64,000 bases of DNA, from contig NZ_AP022599.1 of NCBI RefSeq assembly GCF_010725725.1, positions 1,054,001 to 1,118,000 of the forward strand, given 5' to 3'. The stretch comes from Mycolicibacterium pulveris (GTDB taxonomy: Bacteria; Actinomycetota; Actinomycetes; Mycobacteriales; Mycobacteriaceae). A model generated the notes under the pieces. The model saw only the letters and a list, made by a program, of their open reading frames with translations, did not search any database and was not told the origin of the DNA. Both the position numbers and the translations under genes were made by a program. Shown in pieces: positions 7,952 to 16,629 of this stretch (its first letter is position 1; each line of letters begins with the position of its first letter).

Positions 7952-9034
7952 TCAGCCCGCGACCCGGAGCCCGCGCTCGCGGATGGCCCCGAAGATCACC
8001 AGACCGAACCCGGGTGCATCATCGGCCAATCTGATGGTGTAGACACCCAGATCGCGCAGAATCCACGCCACCGTCTGCGACAGCTCTCCCGAGTCGATTT
8101 CCTCGGTGTCCGTCAGGCCGCAGGCCCGCATCGGGCCGGGCGGCCGCAGGTAGATGACGACCCCGCCGTCATTCGCCCGCATGTCGCTCAACGCGGCTCG
8201 CAGATCGGTACCGCACCGGCAGGCGGTCGAACCGAACACGTCTGACGTCACACACTCGACGTGGACGTGCAGCGGAACCGGAACCCCGGGCCCGACGTCA
8301 CCGACGATCAGGGCCAGGTGCTCACCGCCGCCGTGCACGTCACGGAACCCGATGGCGCGGAACCCTTCCCCGCGATTGGGCAGCACCGTCTCGGCCATTC
8401 GCTCGACCTGCGGCTCCACCCGCCGCCGATAGCTGATGAGTTCGCCGACCGACACGACCGGCAATGCGTGCTCGAGCGCGAACTCGAGCAGCTCACCGCC
8501 TCGCGCCATCGCACTGGGCCGGTGGCGGGACACGATGTCGCACAGTCCCGCGGCGTGGCGTCGGCCAGCGAGGCGGGTGAGGTCGAGCGCCGCCTCGGCG
8601 GGACCGGGGTGACCCAGCACGCCTGCCGTGGCCACCTCGACCGGAACCACGTGCCCAGGCCGACGAAAATCCGACGGATCAGAGCTTTTCGCCGCCAGCG
8701 CCGCGATGGTGGCCGCCCGATCGGTCGCCGAGATCCCCGTACCGGTCCCCCGCCAGTCGACCGTCACCCGGTGAGCAGCCGCATCAAAGCGGTTCTCGCC
8801 GCGATGGCAGATCGGCGGGAGGTTCAACCGCTCACACTCGGCGGCGGGCAGCGCGACCCTGACATAGCCCGACGAGTGCCGAATCGTGAAGGCCAGCAAT
8901 CTGGGCGTGGCTGTCTCGGCGGCGAACGCGAGATATCCCTCGTTGTCGTTCTCCGGGCCAGTCGTGATGACGACCGGCCGACCGCCGCCCACCGCCGTGA
9001 TCGCGCGGCGCACCCTGGTGTCCGTCGTCTTCAT
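7952..9034 (-). CDS. ribA1: Degenerate RibBA-like protein (RibA1 type)
   Basis: This 360-residue protein is laid out like RibBA: an N-terminal DHBP-synthase-like half (GRPVVITTGPENDNEGYL, GTGISATDRA, RRPGHVVPV) and a C-terminal GTP-cyclohydrolase-II-like half (about 225-360). The zinc cysteines survive (CVTSDVFGSTACRCG). The loop normally reading RQEGRGIGL is replaced by RPPGPMRACGL, and the following region with the catalytic Asp/Arg is missing, shortening the protein by about 30 residues. The RibB active-site run DDEDRENEGD is also altered. Riboflavin synthesis is therefore unlikely. Its ATG overlaps the TGA of the flavin-reductase gene. It corresponds to M. tuberculosis Rv1940 (ribA1), beside the same neighbours. 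Confidence 0.82.
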   Translation of the reverse strand: MKTTDTRVRRAITAVGGGRPVVITTGPENDNEGYLAFAAETATPRLLAFTIRHSSGYVRVALPAAECERLNLPPICHRGENRFDAAAHRVTVDWRGTGTGISATDRAATIAALAAKSSDPSDFRRPGHVVPVEVATAGVLGHPGPAEAALDLTRLAGRRHAAGLCDIVSRHRPSAMARGGELLEFALEHALPVVSVGELISYRRRVEPQVERMAETVLPNRGEGFRAIGFRDVHGGGEHLALIVGDVGPGVPVPLHVHVECVTSDVFGSTACRCGTDLRAALSDMRANDGGVVIYLRPPGPMRACGLTDTEEIDSGELSQTVAWILRDLGVYTIRLADDAPGFGLVIFGAIRERGLRVAG

Positions 9035-9543
9035 GTCCGCTCCAACACGTCCGCGCCGGTGATCCGGTGAAACCGACTGCCGTGGAACACAAGTGGCGGC
9101 ATGTCGGCGTTGGCGTCCAAGGCGCACACCTCGAGAACGGCGATCATGTGATCACCCGCGGCCACCTCGCTGCGCAGCAGGCATTCCAACCAGGCGCTGG
9201 CCTCGGACACGACCACCGCTCCGGATGCCAGCCTGGTCCAGGGCACCCCGGCGAACCGGTCGCCTTCTTTGCGTGAGAGAGTGCGGCACGCATCGCCGTG
9301 GTGTTCGGCCAGCACGCTCAGACCCAGCCGCGCAACCGCTTTCAACCGCGGCCATGTTCTGGAGCCGGTCTGCACGCAGATCGACACGAGTGGCGGTTCC
9401 ACCGACACGGATGTGAACGAACTCGCGGCCATCCCCACCGGCTCACCGTCGACCATCGCGCACACCGCGGTCACCCCCGAGGGGTGGCAGCCGTACACGC
9501 GCCGCAGTTCGACGCTGTCAACGGGAAGAGGCCGCAGTTCCAC
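9031..9543 (-). CDS. Flavin reductase-like (FMN-binding split barrel) protein
   Basis: This is a 170-residue protein of the HpaC-type NAD(P)H:flavin oxidoreductase fold. Typical features are FRRVYGCHPSG-like helix 1 (here LRRVYGCHPSGVTAV), the flavin-contacting MAASSFTSVSVEPPLVSICV, and a late HMIAVLEV strand. It would supply reduced FMN to the LLM monooxygenase of the same operon. The start is taken as GTG 9543, because it overlaps the ephB stop (TAGTG) and the stop overlaps ribA1 (ATGA). With that start the length matches Rv1939 (171 residues, recalled). Longer upstream reading has no domain character. Confidence 0.85.
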   Translation of the reverse strand: MELRPLPVDSVELRRVYGCHPSGVTAVCAMVDGEPVGMAASSFTSVSVEPPLVSICVQTGSRTWPRLKAVARLGLSVLAEHHGDACRTLSRKEGDRFAGVPWTRLASGAVVVSEASAWLECLLRSEVAAGDHMIAVLEVCALDANADMPPLVFHGSRFHRITGADVLERT

Positions 9544-10607
9544 TACCGCAATCCCGTCAGGAAATCGAGCAGCAGGCGGTTGGTCTCCTTGGGCTCCTCT
9601 TGTTGGATCCAATGCCCGACGTCGTCGATCATGTGGGTGCCGCAGTAGTTGGGCATCACCTCGTGCGCGCGTTCGACCGCCTCGGCGCCCCACGTCGTTC
9701 CGACGTCGTACTGGCCGCCGATGAACAGCGCGGGCGGTGTCAGCGGGGTGCCCTCCTGCTCGGCGAGGTCGCACCAGTCGTTGTCGATGTTGTGATAGAA
9801 GCTCAGCGGCCCACCGAACCCGGAGCGTTCGAATTCTCCTGTGTAGAAGTCGAGATCGGCGTCGGTGAACCAGTCCGGCATGGTCTCGGGGTAGATGAAC
9901 GCATCCTTGAGGCGCGCCCCTTCCGGTAGGCACAGCGGCCCGGAGCGGATCACCTCGATGGGATCCATCGCCGCCAAGTCCACGCCGGCGGCCACCGCGG
10001 CCTCGGTGGCCGCGATCATGCCCTGACCCGACACGGTGTAGGTCAGGCCGAGCAGCCAGCCGCGGAGATCCTCTTCGATTTCGGTGATGATCGCGTCTTG
10101 TTCACCGAAATAGTCTTGGTACCAGATCTTTCCGGGACCGGCCAACTCGAGGTGGTAGTCCTTGGGCCTGCGTTCCCCGAACGGGCTGCCGGGCAGACCG
10201 ATCACCCCGCGGCCCGCGAACGGGACGCTGATGCCCACGACGCCGCGGCAGCGGTCCGGGTGCAGCCAGGCGAACGTCCACGCCACCGGGGCGCCCCAGT
10301 CGTGACCGACCACGACCGCCTGCTTTTCGCCGTAGGCGTCGATGACTCCCACGATGTCGCCCACCAACTCCTTGATGCGGTAGGCCTTTTGCACCCGGTA
10401 CTTCGACGAGCGTCCGTAGCCGCGCTGGTCGATGGCCACCACCCGGTAGCCGGCGTTGGCCAGCGCCGGGATCTGGTGGCGCCATGAGTACCAGGACTCC
10501 GGGAAGCCGTGCACCAGGACCACCAGCGGTCCCTCACCCTGCTCGACGGCGTGGATGCGGGTTCCGCGGCAGTCGAGCAACTTATGGGTCTGCGACATCT
10601 GCGACAT
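9543..10607 (-). CDS. ephB: Epoxide hydrolase EphB (alpha/beta hydrolase)
   Basis: This 354-residue alpha/beta-hydrolase epoxide hydrolase opens epoxides to vicinal diols through an Asp-ester intermediate. The oxyanion segment HGFPESW is at about 34-40, the nucleophile is Asp103 in GHDWGA, the acid is in GGQYDVGT and the base is His332 in GHWIQQE. Tyr residues are present in the cap region (FYTGEF). The catalytic positions agree to within one residue with those I recall for M. tuberculosis EphB (Rv1938). RBS GAGAGGGG lies 5 bp before the ATG. It sits in an operon with two oxygenase-type genes, so the likely substrate is an epoxide made by one of them. Confidence 0.92.
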   Translation of the reverse strand: MSQMSQTHKLLDCRGTRIHAVEQGEGPLVVLVHGFPESWYSWRHQIPALANAGYRVVAIDQRGYGRSSKYRVQKAYRIKELVGDIVGVIDAYGEKQAVVVGHDWGAPVAWTFAWLHPDRCRGVVGISVPFAGRGVIGLPGSPFGERRPKDYHLELAGPGKIWYQDYFGEQDAIITEIEEDLRGWLLGLTYTVSGQGMIAATEAAVAAGVDLAAMDPIEVIRSGPLCLPEGARLKDAFIYPETMPDWFTDADLDFYTGEFERSGFGGPLSFYHNIDNDWCDLAEQEGTPLTPPALFIGGQYDVGTTWGAEAVERAHEVMPNYCGTHMIDDVGHWIQQEEPKETNRLLLDFLTGLR

Positions 10608-10619
10608 GTGGGCCCCTCT

Positions 10620-13154
10620 CTAGCGGGTGTGGCTTGCGGCGAAGTCGGCTTTCGGCGCCTCGGATATCTCAAGGTGGTCGGGCGGCGGAACGGTGCGGTT
10701 CTGATAGTTGCGGGTGATCAGCGTCTGCTGGCCCGACAGCCTGGTGCGCGCCCACTTGCCGAGGACTTTGGCGGCGACCCGCGGCGACATCAACGCCGCA
10801 GGCGGTTTGACCAGATGGACGACCGCCAGGAAGTCGCGGTAGGCGTCGAGATCGTCGTGGATCAGTTCGATGACCCGGTCCATGTACCAGGTCAACACCC
10901 CGAAGTAGAACGGCCGCTTCTTGTCGACATCCTTCACCCAGTCGAACCGGAGGTTCTGCTCCCTGATCACGAACCAGGCCGTGTCGGCGAGCTTGGCGAT
11001 CCGCCGGTAGTAGCGCCGCGGCAGGTCGGCATCGCCGGGACCGCGCTTGGCCAGCAGCGTCTGCATCTCGTGAACTTCCTTGAGCGCGATCGACATCCCG
11101 AGCCCGGACACCGGGTCGGCGCTGGTGTAGGCATCGCCGACCGCAAGCAGCCCGCGTGGCAGGTTGCGCTTCTTCTCGTAGCGCAACCTCAGCATGTTGG
11201 GATAGCGGAAGTTGTAGATCGGCGACGCCGGCTCCAGGCCGTCGATGTTCTCACCGACCACCGGTGAGGGCATCAGGTCGGCGAATCGGCGGAACTCCTC
11301 AGGGGTTCGCGGCGGCGAATAACAGTTGTAGGCAACCAATGTGGTGGACAGGATCGTGCGCGAGCTGTCGGTGTAGTACTGCGCCGCGTAAGTGTCCTCA
11401 TACGGTCGGTACGCGTAGCAGATCATCATCACCTTGTCGTGCCACTGCCGTTCGTGCGGAACGTGATGGAACATGGTCGAGTAGAAGCAGTTGATGATGT
11501 CCTGCTCCACCTCTGGCGCCCCGATCCCGAGCCGCTCGAGAATCTCCGGAATCGGGGTGTTCTTGCCCGAGGCGTCCACCACGAATTCGGCCGGGATGAC
11601 CTCCGGATGCCCCTGGTTGTCCACCGCGACGCCGAGCACCGTGTTGGTGTCCCTGTCGTAGATCAGATCGCTGACCTCGGACTCGTAGCGGAACGCGATG
11701 CGCGGTTCGTCGTCGAGCCGGCGACGTACGCACCACTCGAGCAGCGGGCGTCCGGCACAGACGATCTGGATGTCGCCGGTGCCCGGCTTCTTCCAGGTGC
11801 CGCCCAGGCGGATGCGGTACTGCGCGGCCATGTCGACGTCGAAGGCGCCTTCGCGCACCATGTCGTCGATGATGCCGGGGAAGATCCGTTCCAACTCGAT
11901 GCGGCCGGCGGTGAGCAGGTGGTGCAGATGCCAGCCTTGCGCCGCGCCGGGCCGCCCCTCGCGGCGCCGATGGGGGTCGTCCTTCTCCAGGACGATCACC
12001 CGCTCGAAGAACTCGGTGAGCATCTTGGCTGTGGTGATGCCTGCGATGCTGCCGCCGATCACCACCGCGGTGCCGCGAGCGCGGTGCCGTACGTCGGCCA
12101 TGTCGATGTCGGCGTAGTCCAACCGCAGCGGGGTGCGCCGCCGCGCGGCCCCGCTCGGCACGAACTTCTCGTAGTAGAGGCCGATGCGGTGAATGTCGCG
12201 GTTGTCCAACCAGTTCCGGACCGACTCGACCATTCCCGCGGGTCCGCACAGGTAGACGTCGGCGTTGCCGTCGCCGAACATGTCCTCGTCCAGAAGATCG
12301 GTCACCAACCCCACCGGTCCCGACCAGCCCGGGTCGGGATGCGCCACGATGGTGTGCACGTGCAGATCCGGAATACGGCGCCGCAGCCGCTCGAGCTCGT
12401 CGAGCTTGCACAGATCCGCGATGTCGGTCACCCCGTAGAGCAGGTGGACCGGCCGGCCGGCATCGGGCGCCATGCTCTGGGCCATCGCCAGGATCGCCGA
12501 CAGCCCGGTGCCACCGGCCACCAGCACCACCGGGCGCTGCACCGGCCGCAGATAGAACGTGCCTTTGCTGCCCCGTAACGCGATTCGGTCACCCGGCTTC
12601 GCCCGGTCGCGCAGATAGTCCGACATCACCCCGCTGGGCAACAGCCGGATGATGAACTCGAGCTCATCGCGCCCGTCGGCCGGATGCGCGTACGAGTAGT
12701 TGCGCCACACCCCGCTGCCGGGCACCTGCAGCTGCGCGAACTGGCCTGCCTTGAACTTCAGCGGAGGCATATCCGAAACATCCAGCCGCAGAATGGCTGT
12801 GGTGGACGAGACCAACTGCACCTCGGTCACCGTGGCATGCCCGGTCACCAGGCTGGCGGCATTGTTGTCGATCGGATACTGCAGTTCGATCAGGCATTCC
12901 GAGTTGGCGAACGTCTGGCAGGTCAGTATCTTCCTGGCGTCGCGTTCTACGTCGGAAAGCCCTTCGGTCCGGCCCATCTCGTAATCGCCCGACCGGCAGG
13001 TGGCCACACACGTGCCGCAGATCCCGCTCTGGCACTCGTTGACGATCGCGATGCCGTTCTCCTCGGCCGCCTCCAGGATGGTCTGGTCGGCGCTGGCGGT
13101 CATCGTCTTGCACGTTCCGTCCGAGTATCGGACGGTGATCTTCTGTGCCTCCAT
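10620..13154 (-). CDS. Fusion: 2Fe-2S ferredoxin / NAD(P)H reductase / FAD-dependent monooxygenase-like protein (Rv1937-type)
   Basis: This is an 844-residue chain. Residues 1-95 are a plant-type ferredoxin (ligands Cys41, Cys46, Cys49, Cys79). About 105-340 is a ferredoxin-reductase-like FAD/NAD module with RNYSYAHP, VAGGTGLSAILAM and YLCGPAGMV. From about 355 to the end is a second flavoprotein with AVVIGGSIAGITTA, the acidic VIVLEKD strand, and GLLAVGDAYTSADPVSGLG, resembling halogenase/epoxidase-type FAD enzymes. One polypeptide thus carries electrons from NAD(P)H through FAD and 2Fe-2S to an oxygenating flavin. It matches M. tuberculosis Rv1937 (839 residues, recalled). It is between the LLM gene (22 bp) and ephB (12 bp). 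Whether the last module hydroxylates, epoxidises or reduces is not evident. Confidence 0.88.
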   Translation of the reverse strand: MEAQKITVRYSDGTCKTMTASADQTILEAAEENGIAIVNECQSGICGTCVATCRSGDYEMGRTEGLSDVERDARKILTCQTFANSECLIELQYPIDNNAASLVTGHATVTEVQLVSSTTAILRLDVSDMPPLKFKAGQFAQLQVPGSGVWRNYSYAHPADGRDELEFIIRLLPSGVMSDYLRDRAKPGDRIALRGSKGTFYLRPVQRPVVLVAGGTGLSAILAMAQSMAPDAGRPVHLLYGVTDIADLCKLDELERLRRRIPDLHVHTIVAHPDPGWSGPVGLVTDLLDEDMFGDGNADVYLCGPAGMVESVRNWLDNRDIHRIGLYYEKFVPSGAARRRTPLRLDYADIDMADVRHRARGTAVVIGGSIAGITTAKMLTEFFERVIVLEKDDPHRRREGRPGAAQGWHLHHLLTAGRIELERIFPGIIDDMVREGAFDVDMAAQYRIRLGGTWKKPGTGDIQIVCAGRPLLEWCVRRRLDDEPRIAFRYESEVSDLIYDRDTNTVLGVAVDNQGHPEVIPAEFVVDASGKNTPIPEILERLGIGAPEVEQDIINCFYSTMFHHVPHERQWHDKVMMICYAYRPYEDTYAAQYYTDSSRTILSTTLVAYNCYSPPRTPEEFRRFADLMPSPVVGENIDGLEPASPIYNFRYPNMLRLRYEKKRNLPRGLLAVGDAYTSADPVSGLGMSIALKEVHEMQTLLAKRGPGDADLPRRYYRRIAKLADTAWFVIREQNLRFDWVKDVDKKRPFYFGVLTWYMDRVIELIHDDLDAYRDFLAVVHLVKPPAALMSPRVAAKVLGKWARTRLSGQQTLITRNYQNRTVPPPDHLEISEAPKADFAASHTR

Positions 13155-13176
13155 CGGGATACCCTTCGAACGAGCG

Positions 13177-14286
13177 CTAGGCGATGGCGATTGAGGGCTT
13201 CTTGGCGATGCGCGCGTTGAGCCTCGGCATGACCTCTTCGGCCAGCAGCCGCATGGAGTCCTTCCACGGCCCGGGGTTGTCGCTGTAGTCGAAGCCCAGG
13301 ATCAGCAGGTGGCCGAACCCGCCGACCTGATCGTAGGTCGCTTCCAGCTTGTCGACGACGGTCTCGACCGAGCCCACCACAAACGTGTTCTCCGCCAGGT
13401 ACTCCGGTGTGACGTCGCCGTCGGGCACCGTCGGGTTGTGCTTGTAGAACTTGGTCATGCCGAACATCCGGAAGGTCGGCAACACATACTCGCGCATGTT
13501 CCGGCCGATCATGCCGTCGACGGCGTACCGGAACGCCTGCTCGTCGGTCTCGGCGACGACCACCTCGCGCACCAGCCGCCAGTCCTGCCGGTCGGGCACG
13601 CGACCGCTGCGGGCGGCGCCCTCCAGCACCGCGTCCCAGTGTGTCGCGACGTATTCGGTGTTGAGGTCCAGGCTCATCGGCAGGTAACCACGCTCGCCTG
13701 CCAGCTTCAGCGTCTCGGATCCCGCGCTGAACCCGGTTACCCCGATGGGCGGGTGCGGTGCCTGCAAGGGCTTGATGTGCCGTTTCATCAGCCCCTCGAA
13801 CATCGGCGCGATACCGTTGGCGTTCCAGTACTTTCCGCGGAACTCCCACGGCTCGTCCTCGGTCCAGACCTTGATCATGATCTCGAGCGCCTCACGGGTC
13901 ATCTCACGGTGCTCACCGTTCTGGCCGTCGACGTCGAAAAGCGCCCAGTCGCCGGGAATCCCGCTGGCACCCACCCCGAGCATGAACCGGCCCTGGGCCA
14001 GGTGGTCGAAATAGGCGACCCGGTGGGCCAATTCGACCGGGTGGTGGTACGGAAGCAGGTGAGCGCCGGGGGCGAGCTTGATCGACTTGGTCCGCAGTAG
14101 CGCCTGGGCCAACAGCAGGTCGGGCGCGCAGATCGGCTCCCACGGCACCGTGAAGTGCTCACCCACCCACGCCTCGACGTAACCCAGCTCATCGGCGAGC
14201 TGGATCAATTCGAGATCCCACTGGGTCGCGTCGTACAGGCTGCGCTCCGGCGGATGCGCCGGCATCAGGAAAAGCCCCAGTTCCAT
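13177..14286 (-). CDS. LLM-class flavin-dependent monooxygenase (Rv1936-type)
   Basis: This is a 369-residue luciferase-like (alpha/beta)8 oxidoreductase. Key segments are the N-terminal MELGLFLMPAHPPERSLYD, AWVGEHFTVPWEP near residue 45, the ARFMLGVGASG-like stretch (GRFMLGVGASGIPGDW), and a C-terminal FGHLLILGFDY. Such enzymes use FMNH2 or F420H2; a flavin reductase gene in the same operon favours FMNH2. I chose ATG 14286 with a strong RBS (GAGAGGG); the extra upstream codons would run into the promoter. It is the first gene of the leftward operon and is equivalent to Rv1936. Substrate unknown. Confidence 0.9.
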   Translation of the reverse strand: MELGLFLMPAHPPERSLYDATQWDLELIQLADELGYVEAWVGEHFTVPWEPICAPDLLLAQALLRTKSIKLAPGAHLLPYHHPVELAHRVAYFDHLAQGRFMLGVGASGIPGDWALFDVDGQNGEHREMTREALEIMIKVWTEDEPWEFRGKYWNANGIAPMFEGLMKRHIKPLQAPHPPIGVTGFSAGSETLKLAGERGYLPMSLDLNTEYVATHWDAVLEGAARSGRVPDRQDWRLVREVVVAETDEQAFRYAVDGMIGRNMREYVLPTFRMFGMTKFYKHNPTVPDGDVTPEYLAENTFVVGSVETVVDKLEATYDQVGGFGHLLILGFDYSDNPGPWKDSMRLLAEEVMPRLNARIAKKPSIAIA

Positions 14287-14349
14287 CTTCAACCCTCTCG
14301 GTAGTGGTCCGCTCGCCCGACGGCTCGCTGCGATGTGCACCACAGTACT

Positions 14350-14418
14350 AGCAAGATACTTCATTGAGCGCAAGTATGCGAGTAACTTGCTGATTTACTT
14401 GAACAAAAGTTTTATGAT
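14350..14418. promoter_or_regulatory. Divergent operator/promoter cluster with AAGTA/TACTT half-sites
   Basis: This AT-rich stretch separates the two divergent catabolic operons. A 21-bp dyad at 14370-14390 has arms GCAAGT and ACTTGC. Further half-sites are GCAAGATACTTC (14351-14362) and TTACTTG (14395-14401). A possible -10 for the rightward operon, TATGAT, is at 14413-14418. The symmetry is typical of TetR-family targets. The tandem TetR at 5962 is a candidate partner, but that link is inferred. Confidence 0.5.
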
Positions 14419-14517
14419 CGACGTACTGGCTATGGACATGTTGGTTCGGCGTCACGTAGCCTGCAGCTCAGCAGCGTCACCTCGCGCACAGCGGTGACGA
14501 CCCGAAGGGAGCACTTC

Positions 14518-15414
14518 GTGCAGCATTTCGACTACATCGATTACGAACTGCTCGATGACGGCCGAATCGCCGTGATCACGCTCGATCGCCCGAAACAGCG
14601 CAATGCGCAGAACCGCGGGTTGCTCGTCGAACTCGGAGCGGCATTCGAACTGGCCGAAGAGGACGACGCCGTGCGGGTGGTGATCCTGCGGGGGGCCGGG
14701 CCTTGCTTCTCCGCGGGCCACGACCTGGGTTCCGCCGACGACATCCGCGAGCGATCGTCGGGGCCGGGGCAGCACCCGACGTATCACTGCAACGGGGGGA
14801 CGTTGGGCGGGGTGGAGACGCGCCATCGCCAGGAGTGGCACTACTTCTTCCAGAACACCAAGCGGTGGCGCAACCTGCGCAAGATCACCATCGCCGAGGT
14901 GCACGGGCTGGTCCTGTCGGCGGGCCTGATGCTGGCATGGTGCTGCGATCTGATCGTCGCCGCCGAGGACACGGTCTTCGCCGACGTGGTGGGCACCCGA
15001 CTGGGGATGTGCGGGGTCGAGTACTTCGGCCACCCGTGGGAGTTCGGCCCCCGTAAAGCCAAGGAACTGTTGCTCACCGGAGACGCCCTGACCGCGGACG
15101 ACGCGCACGCGCTCGGCATGGTCAGCAAGGTCTTCTCCAATGACGAACTGTTCGACTGCACAGTCGAATTCGCTCGCCGGATCGCCAAGCTTCCGTCACT
15201 GACCGCGCTGATGATCAAGGAGTCGGTGAACCAGACCGTCGACGCCATGGGGTTCGGCGCCGCCCTCGACGCCTGCTTCTCCCTGCACCAGCTCAACCAC
15301 GCCCATTGGGCCGACATCACCGGCAACCCGTTGGGCATCGGCACCGTCGAGCACGGCCTCGAAGACTGGCGGCAGGCGCCGGAGATCCTGCCCGCGGCCA
15401 AACGGCGGCCCTGA
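14518..15414 (+). CDS. echA13: Enoyl-CoA hydratase/isomerase family protein (EchA13-like)
   Basis: This 298-residue crotonase-fold protein should hydrate or isomerise an acyl-CoA. CoA/oxyanion segments are [11 protein letters not shown] (about 62-72) and [24 protein letters not shown]. The usual catalytic Glu positions (GGGxELAxxCD and the later LPE) are not conserved here, so the exact reaction is open. I chose GTG 14518, which has AAGGGAG at 14505-14511; a GTG at 14494 is possible. Its stop overlaps the next ATG (TGATG). It is the first gene of the rightward operon and matches the position of Rv1935c (echA13). Confidence 0.87.
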   Translation: MQHFDYIDYELLDDGRIAVITLDRPKQRNAQNRGLLVELGAAFELAEEDDAVRVVILRGAGPCFSAGHDLGSADDIRERSSGPGQHPTYHCNGGTLGGVETRHRQEWHYFFQNTKRWRNLRKITIAEVHGLVLSAGLMLAWCCDLIVAAEDTVFADVVGTRLGMCGVEYFGHPWEFGPRKAKELLLTGDALTADDAHALGMVSKVFSNDELFDCTVEFARRIAKLPSLTALMIKESVNQTVDAMGFGAALDACFSLHQLNHAHWADITGNPLGIGTVEHGLEDWRQAPEILPAAKRRP

Positions 15415-16628
15415 TGGACGTCGACTATCCACCCGAGGCCATCGCCTTTCGGGATCAGATCCGGGCGTTTCTCGCAGAGCACCTGCCCAGCGAATGGAGC
15501 GGTGCCGGCGCGCTGCCGCCCGAGGAGCGCGAGCAGCTCAGGGCGCGGTGGCGCAAGGTTCTCGCCGATCGGGGACTGATCGCGGTGTCGTGGCCCACGG
15601 AGTACGGCGGCGGCGGACTCTCGGTGATCGAGCAACTGGTGTTGGCCGAGGAGTTCGCCCTCGCCGGTGCACCCGACCGCTCGGAGAACGACTTGGCGGG
15701 CATCGACCTGTTGGGCAACACGATGATCGCGCTGGGCTCCGAGGAGCAGAAGCGGCACTTTTTGCCCCGAATCCTCTCCGGCGAGGACCGCTGGTGTCAG
15801 GGGTTCTCCGAACCCGAGGCGGGCTCGGACCTGGCGTCCGTGCGGACCAGGGCGGTGCTCGACGGCGACGAGTGGGTGATCAACGGCCAGAAGATCTGGA
15901 CCTCGGCCGGGCCGACGGCGAACTGGATATTCCTGCTTGCCCGCACCGATCCGGACGCGCCCAAGCACAAGGGCCTGTCGATGCTGCTGGCGCCGATCGA
16001 CCAGCCCGGCGTGGAGGTGCGCCCGATCGTCAACGCCGCGGGGCACGCCTCGTTCAGCGAGGTGTTCTTCACCGACGCACGCGCCCGTGCCGCCGATGTG
16101 CTCGGCGGTGTCGGCGGCGGGTGGCGTACCGCGATGACCCTGCTAGGGTTCGAGCGGGGCTCGCAGATCACCACCGCGGCAACCGAATTCGGACCCGACC
16201 TCGAGCGTCTGGTGGCGCTGGCCCGGCAGCGCGGACGGCACACCGATCCCCATGTGCGCGACGAACTGGCGTGGTGCTACTCCCGCGTGCAGATCCTGCG
16301 GTATCAGGGGTACCGAGGGTTGACGGCGCTGCTGCGTGGGGAGATTCCCGGCGCCGACGCCGCGATCCACAAGGTCATCTGGAGCGAGTACTTCCAGCGC
16401 TACACCGAACTCGCCGCCGAGATTCTGGGGCCCGACGCAATCAGCCCACAGGGCCCGGGAAACGGTGCGGTGCTGCTCGCTCCGGCGCCCGGTACGCCGA
16501 ACTCGGCCGGCTGCTGGATGGACCAGCTGTTGTATGCGCGGGCGGCGACGATCTACGCCGGCAGTTCGCAGATCCAACGCAACGTCATCGGCGAGCAGCT
16601 GTTGGGGCTTCCCAAGGAGCCACGCTGA
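15414..16628 (+). CDS. fadE17: Acyl-CoA dehydrogenase (FadE17-like)
   Basis: This 404-residue acyl-CoA dehydrogenase has the FAD/substrate segments [19 protein letters not shown] and GQKIWTSAG and the C-terminal [20 protein letters not shown]. Proteins with YAGSSQIQ rather than YEGTNEIQ commonly pair with a second, divergent FadE to form an alpha2beta2 enzyme, as in mycobacterial steroid side-chain degradation. The next gene encodes just such a partner. The start ATG overlaps the echA13 stop and the 3' end is 1 bp from fadE18. Length and position fit Rv1934c (fadE17, about 409 residues). The acyl substrate is unknown. Confidence 0.9.
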   Translation: MDVDYPPEAIAFRDQIRAFLAEHLPSEWSGAGALPPEEREQLRARWRKVLADRGLIAVSWPTEYGGGGLSVIEQLVLAEEFALAGAPDRSENDLAGIDLLGNTMIALGSEEQKRHFLPRILSGEDRWCQGFSEPEAGSDLASVRTRAVLDGDEWVINGQKIWTSAGPTANWIFLLARTDPDAPKHKGLSMLLAPIDQPGVEVRPIVNAAGHASFSEVFFTDARARAADVLGGVGGGWRTAMTLLGFERGSQITTAATEFGPDLERLVALARQRGRHTDPHVRDELAWCYSRVQILRYQGYRGLTALLRGEIPGADAAIHKVIWSEYFQRYTELAAEILGPDAISPQGPGNGAVLLAPAPGTPNSAGCWMDQLLYARAATIYAGSSQIQRNVIGEQLLGLPKEPR

Positions 16629-16629
16629 G

